Position numbers and translations under genes: made by a program. Positions 35,519-46,400 of a stretch of DNA of 52,362 nucleotides are shown here, piece after piece; position 1 is the first letter of the stretch; each line of letters starts with the position of its first letter. A model generated the notes under the pieces. That model was not told the origin of the DNA. It worked only from the letters and a program-made list of their open reading frames with translations, and ran no database searches. The stretch is from an uncultured Anaeromyxobacter sp. (GTDB lineage Bacteria; Myxococcota; Myxococcia; Myxococcales; Anaeromyxobacteraceae), in NCBI GenBank assembly GCA_903904005.1, contig CAIVAR010000142.1, forward strand, positions 1-52,362, read 5' to 3'.

Positions 35519-37408
35519 TCAGGCGACGGAGCGCGCGATGGCGCGCCGCACCTGTGCCGCACGCCCCAGCCGCTCGGCGCTGTGGCGCAACAGCTCGCGC
35601 CGCTCCCGCTCGACCGCCGCCGGCGACATCCCGAGCGCCGCGCCCACCGCGAGGTCGAGCTCCCGCTGGGCCGGCCGGGCCAGCATGGCGGCGAGGTCGG
35701 TGGTCACCGGATCGGACGCCAGCGCCCGGTGGAGATCCCGAAACGTCGCCTCGCGCTCCCGGAGCGCCGCCGGGTCGGGGAAGGGGGCGGCGGCGAGCAC
35801 CCCGCAGTCGATGTCGGCGATGGCCTGCGCCCCGGTGAGCTGCCTGGCGCCCCGCTCCACCGCGAGCCGGATGGGCGTGGACGAGAGCGCCAGCGCGAGC
35901 AGCCACGGCTCGACCCCGCGCGGGAAGAGGGCGTGCCACTTCTTGTCCTCGAGGAGCCCGTCCCGGTTGTGGAAGGCGAAGGCGCGTGTCCCCACCTTGG
36001 CCGGGTAGAGCACCGGCGCCGCCGCACGTCCCGGCGCCACCCGCCACCAGGTCGGGCGGGAGGCGCAGGTGGCCCGCAGATCGACGCCGAGGGCCTCGCC
36101 GCGGGCCACGTAGGCGAGCGCGGCGGGGGAGGGGGAGCCGGGGCGGAAGAGCACCCGGGAGGTCCGCGCAAGCTCCGGCGCCACCGCGTCCCGGAGGCCG
36201 GAGAGGAGCGGCGCCACGTCTCCCGGCTCGAGCCGCACCTCCCCGCCGAGGGGGCTCCGGTAGCGTCCGCCGCCGAGCGGGCGGAGGTGGAAGAAGCCGT
36301 TCGCGCCCGTCTTCATCCCGAACCGGACGTCGCAGAAGGTGGAGAGGGGACGGGCCGGGTTCGCCGTGGCGCGGCCGGGCCGGAGGATGCGGAGCCGTCG
36401 ACCGCCCCGCCCCGCCGCGAGGCCGGAGAGCTCGGTGGCGGTGAGGCGCGCGATGGGAACGGTGGCCTCGGAGGCCGGCGACACCGGTGCCCCCTCCACC
36501 CAGACCGCGAGCGAGGTGTCGACCGACGCGGCGAAGCTCCCCGCGGCCCGCGACCGCAGCGCCAGCCGGAACCCGCCCCGCGCGGCGGCCTCGGCCCGGA
36601 GCGGCGCAGCCGAGCGCGAGGTCTCGAGCGCACGGGGGAGCACGAGGCCGCAGACCGGCGCGTGGCGGAGCGCCAGGAGCACGAGGTGGGCCGAGAGGTC
36701 GGCCTGCCGGGGGAGGCCGCTGCGCCGCACCGCCCGGTCCTTCCAGGCGGGCGGCAGGGCCTCGTGCCGGAGGAAGGGCGGGTTCATGAGCAACAGGTCG
36801 CAGGCGGGCCAGGCGCGCGAGAGGGCGTCGCCGCGCCGGATGGAAGGCTCCGCGCCGAGGAGGAGAAGCCGGAGACGCGTCGCCCGCGCCGCGAGCGGGG
36901 AGAGCTCGATCCCGGAGAGCGCCAGGCGCGCCCCGGCGCGCATGGCGAGGAGCCAGGCGGCGACGAGAAGCGACCCGCCCCCGCAGGCCGGGTCGAGCAC
37001 GGCGGCGCCGTCGAGTGCCCGCCGGAGCGGCGCCGAGGGATGGGAGGCCCCGAGCAGCATCGCCACCCCGTCGGGCAGGGCCGGTCCGCCCCGGCGCTCC
37101 GCCGCGGCGGCCAGCGCGAAGGCGGCGAGCACGCGCCCCTCGTCACCGGAGGTGAAGACCGCGCCGCGGGCCCCGCGCAGCGACCTCCCGGCGATGGCCT
37201 CGAGGAGCCGGCCGTCGAGCACCCTGGCGTCCGGCCGGACCTCGCTGCCCGCCTCCATCCCGGCGAGGAGCGCCGACCGGGAACCCTCGAGGTGGGCCAC
37301 CGCCTCGGCGAGGGCGCGCGGCGCGGAAAGCCCCTCGAGCCGCGCGAGGGCGGCGTCGATCGCGCCGTCGGGCGCGGCGTTCGGGGTGGGAGATCCCAGG
37401 CGCGCCAT
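35519..37408 (-). CDS. Solitary N6-adenine DNA methyltransferase
   Basis: 629 residues. Motif I DPACGGG (from D139) binds S-adenosylmethionine and motif IV NPPF (209-212) is the N6-adenine signature. The order and spacing resemble type IIG and type I-like methylases. The C-terminal half (about 330-560; DVRFGMKTGANGFF, VGTRAFAFHNRDGLLEDKKWHALFP) resembles a TaqI/Eco57I-type recognition domain. No nuclease motif is visible and no restriction gene is adjacent, so it may be an orphan methylase with a regulatory role, or part of a degenerate system. Nearby stop-to-start gaps are short but on mixed strands. Confidence 0.83.
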   Translation of the reverse strand: MARLGSPTPNAAPDGAIDAALARLEGLSAPRALAEAVAHLEGSRSALLAGMEAGSEVRPDARVLDGRLLEAIAGRSLRGARGAVFTSGDEGRVLAAFALAAAAERRGGPALPDGVAMLLGASHPSAPLRRALDGAAVLDPACGGGSLLVAAWLLAMRAGARLALSGIELSPLAARATRLRLLLLGAEPSIRRGDALSRAWPACDLLLMNPPFLRHEALPPAWKDRAVRRSGLPRQADLSAHLVLLALRHAPVCGLVLPRALETSRSAAPLRAEAAARGGFRLALRSRAAGSFAASVDTSLAVWVEGAPVSPASEATVPIARLTATELSGLAAGRGGRRLRILRPGRATANPARPLSTFCDVRFGMKTGANGFFHLRPLGGGRYRSPLGGEVRLEPGDVAPLLSGLRDAVAPELARTSRVLFRPGSPSPAALAYVARGEALGVDLRATCASRPTWWRVAPGRAAAPVLYPAKVGTRAFAFHNRDGLLEDKKWHALFPRGVEPWLLALALSSTPIRLAVERGARQLTGAQAIADIDCGVLAAAPFPDPAALREREATFRDLHRALASDPVTTDLAAMLARPAQRELDLAVGAALGMSPAAVERERRELLRHSAERLGRAAQVRRAIARSVA

Positions 37409-37518
37409 TCTACGCCGGCACGGGGCGCGCGATCGCGGCCGCTATCGCCCGCCATCGCGGCGAACTGGCGGGACGGCGTGGGGCGGGTACGCTCGGTGAA
37501 GGACGGGAGAAGGACCGA

Positions 37519-37785
37519 ATGACTCACTCCGACGAGCGCGTGGCGAACGAGATGGGGCGAGCCCTCATGGCGATCTATCGCGCCGGGCTGCGCGTGCAGC
37601 TGTGGCCCGACCCGCTCCACGGGAAGGCCGGCGCCCGCATCGTCTCCGTCGCCAGCGCACGCCGTCGGCGCGTCGGGGCGCCGCGATCGGCGAGCGGCAG
37701 GGGGGACTCTCCACTCGCCGCCATCTACGCCGCGGTCCACCGGCTGAACGAGCGGAGCGGCGCCGTCGTGGTCCGGCTGGAGTGA
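37519..37785 (+). CDS. Small protein of unknown function
   Basis: 88 residues, no signal peptide or membrane segment, basic in the middle (SARRRRVGAPR). The N-terminal part (DERVANEMGRALMAIYRAGLRVQLWPDPLHGKAG) looks folded, with Trp and hydrophobic residues. It lies between the methylase and the PHA-region protein and is divergent from the methylase. Codon use is normal for the region, but I know no family. The start could be internal. Confidence 0.5.
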   Translation: MTHSDERVANEMGRALMAIYRAGLRVQLWPDPLHGKAGARIVSVASARRRRVGAPRSASGRGDSPLAAIYAAVHRLNERSGAVVVRLE

Positions 37786-37792
37786 CGTCCGC

Positions 37793-38074
37793 TCAGCTGA
37801 AGAGCCCGTCGAGCTTGCGCTCGATGTGCCCCTCGATCTTCTGCCGCATCGATCCGGGCACGAGCATCGGGTACTTCATGTCCACCACCACCTCGCCCGA
37901 CTTCACCGAGAACTTCCCGGTGATCCCCATCTTCGACACCTCGCCGGTGCGCTGCTTGCCGTCCTGCCGGTAGTCGAGCTTGAACTCCTCGGCGATCTTC
38001 TCCATCACCGTGTGGAGCTTCTCGAAGATCACGTCGTCCTTGTGGCCGGCGAACTTCCGGGCGATGCGGGCCAT
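37793..38074 (-). CDS. Polyhydroxyalkanoic acid system (PHA granule region) protein
   Basis: 93 residues matching the PHA_gran_rgn family: an N-terminal helix (ARKFAGHKDDVIFEKLHTVMEKIAEEF) and a beta-rich end (ITGKFSVKSGEVVVDMKYPMLVPGSMRQKIEGHIERKLDGLF). Members are found beside PHA synthesis genes in some bacteria, but also elsewhere, with unclear role. Here no PHA synthase is near. The ATG overlaps the queC stop (TGATG) and GGAGA precedes it, so it is the last gene of the long minus-strand operon. Confidence 0.75.
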   Translation of the reverse strand: MARIARKFAGHKDDVIFEKLHTVMEKIAEEFKLDYRQDGKQRTGEVSKMGITGKFSVKSGEVVVDMKYPMLVPGSMRQKIEGHIERKLDGLFS

Positions 38075-38802
38075 CAATTCTCCTTCCGGGGGCGGTGGTA
38101 GCGGGTCGGATCCGGGACGCCGGCCTCCTCGAAGCCCTTGCGCCGGAGCGTGCAGGCGTCGCAGCGGCCGCAGGCGCGGTTGCGCACCGGGTCGTAGCAG
38201 GTGAGGGTCAGCTCGTAGGGCACGCCGAGCCGCGTGCCCAGCCGGACGATGCCCGCCTTGGAGAGCCGGAGCAGCGGGGCATGGATGCGCAGGCGACTCC
38301 CCTCCACGCCGGCGCGGGTGGCCACGCGGGCCAGCCGCTCGAAGGCGCGCAGGAAGGCCGGGCGGCAGTCGGGGTAGCCCGAGTAGTCGACGGCGTTCAC
38401 CCCGAGGAAGAGATGGTCGGCGCCGAGCACCTCGGCCCAGGCGAGCGCCACCGAGAGGAGGACGGTGTTGCGGGCCGGCACGTAGGTGACCGGGATGTCC
38501 GTGCCCATGGCGGCCTCGCTGCGCCCCTTGGGCACCGCGATCCGCGGGTCGGTGAGGGCCGACCCGCCGAAGAGCGAGAGGCTCACCCGGGCCGAGCGGT
38601 GGCTGGCGGCCCCGAGCGCCCGGGCCACCCGTCGGGCCGCGGCGAGTTCCCCCTTGTGGCGCTGTCCGTAGTCGACCGACAGGCAGTGGGCCTCGAAGCC
38701 ATCGCGTCGCACCACGGCGAGGACCGTGGAGGAGTCGAGTCCGCCGGAGAGGAGGACGACCGCGCGGCGGGGGCGGGGAGGGCTGCGCCTTCGGTTCGGC
38801 AT
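38074..38802 (-). CDS. queC: 7-cyano-7-deazaguanine synthase
   Basis: 242 residues. The ATP-pyrophosphatase P-loop SGGLDSS (19-25) is followed by [32 protein letters not shown] and a C-terminal zinc site with several Cys ([23 protein letters not shown]). QueC turns 7-carboxy-7-deazaguanine into preQ0 on the way to queuosine in tRNA. It is embedded in the operon behind the Cys-rich lipoprotein (11 nt) and overlaps the PHA-region gene. No other queuosine genes are in the window. Confidence 0.96.
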   Translation of the reverse strand: MPNRRRSPPRPRRAVVLLSGGLDSSTVLAVVRRDGFEAHCLSVDYGQRHKGELAAARRVARALGAASHRSARVSLSLFGGSALTDPRIAVPKGRSEAAMGTDIPVTYVPARNTVLLSVALAWAEVLGADHLFLGVNAVDYSGYPDCRPAFLRAFERLARVATRAGVEGSRLRIHAPLLRLSKAGIVRLGTRLGVPYELTLTCYDPVRNRACGRCDACTLRRKGFEEAGVPDPTRYHRPRKEN

Positions 38803-38813
38803 CGCGGGAAAGC

Positions 38814-39470
38814 CTAACGGGCCCCGACGGCCGTCGCCGTGAGGGTGTAGGAGTAGGAGCAGGTGGCCTGGCACGGGCAGAGCTGGGGCGGGATCGGGAG
38901 CACGGAAACCGGCGGGTTGACCGTCACCACCTGCTTGCCGTCGACGAAGCGGGCCGGAACATCCTTCGTCGCGGGGAAGAACGACCCGTCGATCTCCTCC
39001 TCGACGACCACCGGGCAGGAGCACCCCGAGAGCGGGGTGTTGGACGGGCAGACGCACCCGGCGACCCTCCTCGCATCCTCGCTCGGGCAGGTGCAGCCGG
39101 CAACGCTGGACAGGCTCTCGTACCAGACGCGGACCCAGCTCCCGCCGCCGGGCGTGGCGGTCTCGCGGAAGCCCTCCCGGGGGACCGCGTGGGCGTTCGA
39201 GATGCAGATGGCGGCATAGCCCGCGAGCCCCGTGGCAGGGTCGAAGTTGATGGTGCCCTGGAACCCGATGGTCGCGTTCACCTGGTAGGAGGGGTTCCCG
39301 GGCTGCGCGAAGGTGCAACTGGGCGGCGGGGTGAGGATCTGGCTTCCCGAGAAGTCGAACACGCCCTGCTGGATGCCGGGGCACTCGATCGGTTCCGGAA
39401 CCGCGTACACCTCGCACCCCGAGAGGAGGAGGGCCGCCGCGGCGGCGAACGGCGCCAGCCAACGACTCAC
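38814..39470 (-). CDS. Cys-rich lipoprotein of unknown function
   Basis: 218 residues, GTG start overlapping the TPR gene stop (GTGA). A lipobox LLSGC with lipid Cys19 marks it as a lipoprotein. The mature part has a beta-rich half with Trp, Tyr and [12 protein letters not shown] segments, and a striking run of three GC-x-CP motifs (GCTCP, GCVCP, GCSCP) plus LCPCQATC, which could form disulfides or bind metal. I know no family. The tight coupling with a TPR protein and a protease suggests a cell-envelope role. Confidence 0.7.
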   Translation of the reverse strand: MSRWLAPFAAAAALLLSGCEVYAVPEPIECPGIQQGVFDFSGSQILTPPPSCTFAQPGNPSYQVNATIGFQGTINFDPATGLAGYAAICISNAHAVPREGFRETATPGGGSWVRVWYESLSSVAGCTCPSEDARRVAGCVCPSNTPLSGCSCPVVVEEEIDGSFFPATKDVPARFVDGKQVVTVNPPVSVLPIPPQLCPCQATCSYSYTLTATAVGAR

Positions 39471-42400
39471 GCCCACCCCAGGAGCGACCCGCGCAGATCG
39501 AGGTACGCGTCGGAGAGGGCGAAGCGGGCCAGGTCGGCCAGGTCGGCGCGCTCCAGCGCGGCGAGCGCGTCGGCGGGAGCGACCACGCCCGGACGGCGCA
39601 TCCGCACGAGCACCGAGAGCCCTCCGTGGAGGTCGCCCGTGTGCAGGAGCGCGAGCCGGGCGGCCGTTCCCTCGACGGCGGCCGCGAAGGCCACCGCGTC
39701 GAGCGCGCCGAGCTCCTCGGCCGAGGACGGACCGAGGGCGGCGACGGCCTCCCGGGTGGACGCCGGGACCGACCGCTCGAGCGCCGCCAGGAATGCCGAC
39801 GCCGGACCGGCCGGGAGGCCACGCGGCGGCGGCGACCCGCCCGCGAAGCGGGACGAGAGCTCGCAGAGGATGAGGACGTCGCGCGGCGCGAACCGCCCGA
39901 CGAGCGCCCAGCCGGACGAGGCCAGCGCCACCGACCGGGCCGCCAGGAAGGCGAGCGCGCCCGGCGGCAGGGAGGCCGTGTCGATGCCGAGGACGACGGA
40001 CGGCGGGCGGGTGTTCTCGACCGTGGCGAGGAGGCCGGGGCGCCGGCTCGCGAAGAGCGCCAGCTGCCGGCCGGAGAGGGCCCGGGAGGCGGCATCGAAG
40101 GCCTGCTGGACGCCAGGGGCCGAGGAGGGGGCGAGCCGGTCGCCGGGGGCAACCCCGTGGCGGGCCAGGTCGACGGGGAAGAGGGGCTCGAGGAACGGCG
40201 CGAGCGCCGTGAGGAGCCGCGCCATCGGGCCGTCGGCGCCGGGAAGGGCCACCCGGCGCCGCACATCCAGCGTGATGCCGAAGGCCGGCTCGAGGGCGCG
40301 CGCCGCCGGGCCGAGCTGCTGGCCGAAGCGGACGAGGTCGTCGGCCACGGCCGCCCGCGCGGCACGCGCGCCGCGATCCCTGGGCTCGGGCTCGCCGGCC
40401 CCGAGCTCGCGGGAGAGGACGGCCACCGCCCTGGCGGCGGCCAGGCTCGAGGGGCGTTCCCGCAGGGTGACGACGTGGGTGTCGAGGACCTCTATCGCCT
40501 GACCGCGGCGGCTCGACCGGAGCTCGGCGAGCGCTGCCGCCGTGGCGGGGTCGTCGGGCTCGAGCGCGACGGCCTTCTCGAGGAGCATCGCGGCCCGGTC
40601 GGGATCGGCGAGACGGGTGCGGGCGATGGCGGCGAGCTCGCGGTACCGCGCCGCGGCGCTCCCGGCGTCGGATCGGGCCGCGGCGTCGGCCCAGGCCTCG
40701 CCGAGCGACACCGCCTCCTCGACGTGGCCGAGCTTCTCGGCCACCCGGGCCAGCATCAGGGTGAGATCGAGGTGGTCGGGGTCGATCTCGCGGGCCAGCT
40801 TCAGCCGGGCGTAGGCGGCCCCGAGCTCGCCCGAGTCGGCGAGCGCGCGGGCCGAGGCGAGCAACGGCCGGAGCAGCTCGGCGATGTTCGCGCCGGCCGG
40901 TGTCTGTCCCGCGTCGGGGAGTTCGAGGGGCGCCCGCTCGGGCGCCGGGACGGCGATGCCGGCCCGCGACCGAAGGGAAGCGCCCCGCAGCTCCTCGCCG
41001 GCGGCGTCGAGCGCGGCGGCGGCACGGGAGACGATCGCTGTCGCGTCGGGATCGGAGGTCGGCCCGTCGGCCACGAGCAAGAGGGCCAGCGACTCGAGCA
41101 CCACGAGGGCGTCGTCGCCACGGTCGTCCATCCCGACGGCCAGGCGCACGCCGCGCTCCAGGACCCGGCGCCGATCGGTGCTCCGTCCCTCGCCCGCCGC
41201 CACCTCGGCGGCCCGGCGCGCTGCAGCGACGGCCCCGGGGGAATCGCCGTCGGCGGCGCGGGCCTCGGCGAGCCCCTCGAGCGCCGCTCCGTCGGAGGGG
41301 CTGGATGCCAGGCAGGATTCGTAGGCGCGGGCCGCCGGTCCGGGGCGCCCCGCGGAGAGGAGCAGGTCGGCCCGGGCGCGGTGGCAGGCGGGCGCCTCGG
41401 CGGGAACCGCCACGGCGCGAAGCGCCAGGATGGCGTCGGAGGCGTCGGTGTCCCCCTCGGCCCAGGCGAGCGCGCCCCGGAAGGTGGCGTCGCCGGCCGG
41501 CCACGCCTCGAACGCGGCGCGCACGGTCTCGCGGTGCTGGATGGCGTCACCCGCCTCGGCGAGCGCGGAGGCGGCGAGGACCAGGTGGCCGGCACGGACC
41601 TCGCCCGGGGGCGCGGCCTCGGCGATCGAGAGCAGGGCCTCGGCGCGGGCCCGCGCATCGCCCACCAGCGCCCGCTCGAGCACCGCGGCGGCGTCCCGGT
41701 CGGTCGGGTGGAGTCGGCAGAAGGCGAGGAGGTGGGCTGCCACCTCCCGCTCGGCGTCGGGCGTGCCGCTCGCCGCCTCGGCGGCGAGCCCGAGCAGCTC
41801 CCGCTGCCGGACCGCATCGGCGCCGTCGTCCCGGGCGCGGGAGGCGGCGCGGGTGAGCAGCCTGGCCCGGCGGACGCGGGAGTGGAGCCCGGCGGCGCTG
41901 GCGAGGAGCCGGTCGAGGGCGCCGGTGCGGTCGGGGTCGACGCGGAAGCGCGCCTCGAGCAGGTCGGCGTCGTGCGGCCGCAGCTCGAGCAGCCGGTCGA
42001 GGGACTGGACGGAGAGGGGCCGGTCACCCGCTTCCTCGGCGAGCTCGGCGAGCGCCGCCAGCCGGTCGGCGAGGGCGTCCGGATCGAGCGCGGGGGCGCC
42101 CTCGGCCAGGAGTTCGCGGTGGAGCGCGAGGGCCTCGACCACCGAGCCGCCGGCGTGCAGGAGGCCGGCGAGCAGGTTGCCCGCGAAGGAGAGGTCGCCC
42201 GCGAGTGCGTGGGCGCGGCGGGCGGCGCGGAGCGCGGAGGCCCGATCGCCCTGATCCCCGGCCAGCCGGGCAGCGTCGCGGAAGGCGAGCGCCGCCTCGG
42301 CGGGGCCCCCGGCGCGGGCGGCGAAGGTCTCGAGGGGCTCTCCCCAGGGGAGGCGGCCCACCGGCGCCGGGGCGGCGCGGCGAAGCGCCGTGTGCTCGTC

Positions 42401-43384
42401 GGCCAGCGCGCGGTCGGGCGGCAGCCGGCCGAGGGCGTCGCGGAAGCCGGCGTCGGCCTCGACCGGTTTGCCCGAGGCGGCGAGCCGCCGGGCCCGATCG
42501 AGCAGCCGCTCGCCGGCGCGGGACGGGTCGATCACGGCAAGCTTGTCGAGCAGGTCGATCACCGCGGCGGCGTCGGCCGCGCGGAGCGCCGCCTCGAGGC
42601 AGGCCTCGGTGGCGGTGCGGTCGCGGGGCGCCAGCGTGCGCCCCTCCTCGGCGTGGACGCGCGCGGCGGCGGCGTCGCCCGCGGCGAGGTCGAGGGCGGA
42701 GAGGCGGAGCAGCAGCGCCGGGCGCTCACCGGTGGGCGCCGCAGGCACCAGCCCGGCGAGCGCGGCACGCTCGGCCGCCTCGTCGCCGCCGGCGCGGGCC
42801 GAGGCGACGAGCGCCCTCCAGGCCTCGCGGGCGTCGTCCCGTCCCAGGCCGGCCTCGAGCGCGGCGCGCAGCGCAGCTTGCCCCTCGGCGGCGAGCCCGG
42901 CAGCCAGGGCGGCGTGGCCGGCCTCCTCGAGGCGGAGCGCCGCGTCGGGCTCCCCGCGATCGACGGCCGTCCGCGCCAGCGCGAGCAGCGTCCGGGCCGC
43001 GTCGCCGGGGCGCAGCCAGGAGGCGCCCGAGGCGCCCCCGTCGCTCCAGGTGGCGTGGACGAGGCCGGCGGTGTCGGGCGAGGGCCAGCCGGAGGCGGCC
43101 AGCGCCGCGGCGAGGACCTCGGCGAGGGCGTCCGGTCCGGGCGGCGTCCCGTCGGTGGCCACGACCAGGCGCCGGAGCGTGCAGGGAAGCAGGCGGAAAG
43201 GGGCCGTGCCCGCGCCCGGATCGAAGGGCTCGGGAAGGGCGCCGGCCTCCAGTTCCAGGTCGACGAGGGAGAGGCCACCGCCGATCCCTCCGGGACCGAG
43301 GCCAACCGAGGCACGCCCGCGCTCGAGCCGGAGCTCGAGGCGGGGAGGGGACGCAGCGCTGTCTGTGGGGCGGGGCTCGGTCAC
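39467..43384 (-). CDS. Giant TPR-repeat protein
   Basis: 1,305 residues with no signal peptide or membrane segment. From about residue 130 to 1,000 it is built of Ala/Leu/Arg helix pairs that recur like TPR or related solenoid units (for example [26 protein letters not shown] and [31 protein letters not shown]). The first 120 residues look beta-rich. The last 250 look like a distinct globular domain ([30 protein letters not shown]). GTG start with TAGGA before it. Probably a scaffold in a cell-envelope or motility-related complex of Myxococcota. It is between the S41 protease (45 nt) and the lipoprotein (4-nt overlap). Confidence 0.72.
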   Translation of the reverse strand: MTEPRPTDSAASPPRLELRLERGRASVGLGPGGIGGGLSLVDLELEAGALPEPFDPGAGTAPFRLLPCTLRRLVVATDGTPPGPDALAEVLAAALAASGWPSPDTAGLVHATWSDGGASGASWLRPGDAARTLLALARTAVDRGEPDAALRLEEAGHAALAAGLAAEGQAALRAALEAGLGRDDAREAWRALVASARAGGDEAAERAALAGLVPAAPTGERPALLLRLSALDLAAGDAAAARVHAEEGRTLAPRDRTATEACLEAALRAADAAAVIDLLDKLAVIDPSRAGERLLDRARRLAASGKPVEADAGFRDALGRLPPDRALADEHTALRRAAPAPVGRLPWGEPLETFAARAGGPAEAALAFRDAARLAGDQGDRASALRAARRAHALAGDLSFAGNLLAGLLHAGGSVVEALALHRELLAEGAPALDPDALADRLAALAELAEEAGDRPLSVQSLDRLLELRPHDADLLEARFRVDPDRTGALDRLLASAAGLHSRVRRARLLTRAASRARDDGADAVRQRELLGLAAEAASGTPDAEREVAAHLLAFCRLHPTDRDAAAVLERALVGDARARAEALLSIAEAAPPGEVRAGHLVLAASALAEAGDAIQHRETVRAAFEAWPAGDATFRGALAWAEGDTDASDAILALRAVAVPAEAPACHRARADLLLSAGRPGPAARAYESCLASSPSDGAALEGLAEARAADGDSPGAVAAARRAAEVAAGEGRSTDRRRVLERGVRLAVGMDDRGDDALVVLESLALLLVADGPTSDPDATAIVSRAAAALDAAGEELRGASLRSRAGIAVPAPERAPLELPDAGQTPAGANIAELLRPLLASARALADSGELGAAYARLKLAREIDPDHLDLTLMLARVAEKLGHVEEAVSLGEAWADAAARSDAGSAAARYRELAAIARTRLADPDRAAMLLEKAVALEPDDPATAAALAELRSSRRGQAIEVLDTHVVTLRERPSSLAAARAVAVLSRELGAGEPEPRDRGARAARAAVADDLVRFGQQLGPAARALEPAFGITLDVRRRVALPGADGPMARLLTALAPFLEPLFPVDLARHGVAPGDRLAPSSAPGVQQAFDAASRALSGRQLALFASRRPGLLATVENTRPPSVVLGIDTASLPPGALAFLAARSVALASSGWALVGRFAPRDVLILCELSSRFAGGSPPPRGLPAGPASAFLAALERSVPASTREAVAALGPSSAEELGALDAVAFAAAVEGTAARLALLHTGDLHGGLSVLVRMRRPGVVAPADALAALERADLADLARFALSDAYLDLRGSLLGWA

Positions 43385-43429
43385 GGGTGCGCAATCCTAC
43401 CGCGGATCGCGCCCCCAAGGGGGGACGCG

Positions 43430-46400
43430 CTACTTCTTCTGGGCGACCTCGGCCGGCTGGGTCCTGTGCACGATGAGTGAACGGCGGGTCTGGAACTCCT
43501 CGTCCTCCCGCGCCACCACCGTGACCGTGTTGTTTCCCTCCTTCAGCTTCACGTCGACCTCGAAGGCGATGTCCCCGGTCTTGCCCTCCGGGACCACCTT
43601 GAAGAAGACCTTCTGGTCGTTCACGAAGACGAAGACGTCGCGCAGCCGGGTGGACGGGGTCCCCGGTGGGAGGCTGGCCGTTCCGGAGAGGTGGAGCTTC
43701 TCCCCCTCGATCCGGGCCGGGCCGCGGGAGGGATCGGGCGAGACCGCGATGCGGGGCGGCTCGCGCTGCCAGACCCGGGTGACGGCCCCCTCGCGCTTGC
43801 CCCTGGCCGGCTGGACGTCGGCGGCCGCGACGAAGCCGAAGCGCCCCTTCTCCCACTCCACCCTGTAGAGGTCGCCGAACCGCGCGCTGACCGGGAGGAC
43901 CGCGCCCCGGGCCGCCTCGGCGAGCGGTGCCGAGCCGGGGGAGGCGCCGGAGCGCACCGGGGTGGAGGCCGCGGTGACCTTCACCGAGCCGGTGGCCGCC
44001 TGGCGGGCCGGCGGCTGGGTCACGAGCGGGATCTCGACCTTCTCGGAGACGTACTCCTCGAGCTTCTCGTCGACGACCGTGAAGCGCAGCGGGATCTGGT
44101 CGAGCTTGATGCCCTTCTTCACCTCGAGCTCCAGGACCGCCGCGCGGGTCTCCCCGGGCGGGATCGAGCCCAGCACGGCCCGTCCCTTCTTGATGAAGAC
44201 CTTGTCGTCCCCCAGGTTCTTCACGGAGACGTAGGTCTTGTCGCCGCTGGCCCCGCCGCCGACGTTCTTCACGTCGACCCGGAGCTGGATCTCCTCGCCG
44301 CGCGAGAGCAGGCCGTCGCCGTCCCCCTTGGCCTCGTCGTCCACCTGCCAGGTGAAGGCGAAGAGCGGGTGGGGAATCTCCACCACCTCGACGCGGGTGC
44401 GGGTGTCGGGCCAGACGTGGCCGGCGTCGTCCTCGAGCTGCAGGGAGACCACGTCGAGCCGGCTGTCCATGCTCCGCGGCACGCGCAGCGGGACGGTCCA
44501 GCTTCGCTGCTGCCCCGGCTGGATGGCGCCGAAGACGAACTCGCGCCGGTCGAGGAAGGGGGCGTTCTCGGTCTTGCTCCAGCCGCGCAGCCGCTGGACG
44601 GGCGCATCGCCCTCGTTCTTCACGGTGACGGTCCAGGGGACGGTCTCGCCGGCCTTGACGGGCTTGCCATCGGCCGGGGCGAAGGAGACCACCGGGCGGG
44701 GCGTGCCGGGCGCGGCGGTGCCGGCGCTCCAGTCGACGCCCATCTGGGCCAGGCGGGCCTGCAGGCGCCCCTGCTCCTCGGCGCGCCGCTCCCCCACGAG
44801 GACGCGGGCCGCCTCGAGCTGGCGGGCGCGATCGGGATACGGGGCCCGCGCGAGCAGGTCCTTCGCGAATCGGATCTGGTAGTCCTCGACGACCTCGTCG
44901 GGATTGGCGTCGGCCTCCTCGTCCTCCTGCTGGGCCGGGGTGAGCTCGGGGTCCTCGGAGCGGGCACGCGCCTCCTCCCGGGCCTCCTTCTTCAGGGCCT
45001 TCGCGACCAGGTCCTCCTTCTCGTCGAGGAGGTAGCGCAGCTCGAGGAGCGGCTTCTCGGCCACCTTGCGCTTCTCCTCGCCGCGCCGGGCGTCGCCGCC
45101 GAGCAGCGGGTTCTTGAAGTGGTGGTCGAGGTCGGCCTCCCCCATGGAGCGGGGCGGCGCGAACCAGTTCACCGCGTCGGGCAGGGCCCGGCCGGGCTGC
45201 AGGAGCACGTCGGGGGTGATGCCCACCTCCTGGATGGAGATGTCACCCGGGGTGAGGTACTGGGCGATGGTGAGCTTGAGCGCGGCCTCCTGGCCGCCGT
45301 GGGCCGGGTCGCTGAAGTCGTAGAGTACCTGGACCGAGCCCTTGCCGAAGGTCTGCCGCCCGGCCACCAGCGCGCGGCCGTTGTTCTTCAGGGCGCCGGC
45401 CACGATCTCGCTGGCCGAGGCCGAGGCGTTGTTCAGGAGCACGACCACGGGCAGCTGCGCGTAGTCGTTCCGGTCGGCGCGGGCCTCCTTCACCTCGTGG
45501 ATCTGCTTGCGGTCCCCCTCGCCGACGGTCTTCACGATGACCCCCTCGGAGAGGAAGAGGTCGGAGACCGAGATGGCCTGCTCGAGCAGGCCGCCCGGGT
45601 TGCCGCGCAGGTCGAGGATGAGGCCGGCGAGCTTGCCGCCCGCGGCGACCGCCTCGGCCTTCTGCTGCTCGATGGCGCGGGTCAGGTCCCGGGTGGTGTT
45701 GGCCGAGAACTGGGCCACCTTCACGTACCCCACGTTCTTGTCGAGGAGCTTCGCGAACGGCACGGTCTCGACGTTGATGACCTCGCGGACGATGGCGAGC
45801 TTCTTCGGCTCGGCGCCGGGCTTGCTCACCGTGACGTTGACGCGCGTGCCGGGCTTCCCGCGCAGGCGATCGACCGCGTCCTGCACGTCCATGTTGATGG
45901 TGGACTGCTCCTCGATGCGCGAGATGACGTCCTTGGCGCGGATGCCGGAACGCTGCGCCGGCGTGCCCTTCAGGACCTTCATCACGGTGAGGTTGCCGTC
46001 CCGCATCCCGATGACGAAGCCCAGCCCCCCGAACTCGCCGCGGGTCTGCAGCCGCATCTCCTTGAAGTGCTTGGGCTCGAGCAGCACGGAGTGCGGGTCG
46101 AGGGTCTGGAGCATGCCGTTGGCTGCGGCGTACTCCACGTCGCCCAGGTTCTTGTGGGCCACCAGGTTGTCCTGCACGAAGTCCATGATCTCGGCGAGCT
46201 TCTGGCGGAAGCTGAAGATGCTGCCCACGCCGGAGACGTCGAACTCCCGGGAGGCTTCACCCACCGTGACCTTCACCTTGCCGGCCGAGACGTCGCCCTC
46301 CACCATGACCTCGGCGACGGTCTTCTCGACGGCGCCGAGCGAGCCGGCCAGCATCGACTTGGGGTCCACCCGGCGCGGGTCGACGTAGTTCTCCTGCACC

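Noticed and set aside
35519-38802. DNA 7-deazaguanine (dpd-type) modification or BREX-like defence, suggested by queC near a DNA methylase
   Set aside because: queC is bound to a different operon, no dpdA, dpdB or other dpd genes are present, and the methylase is too short and lacks BREX partners.
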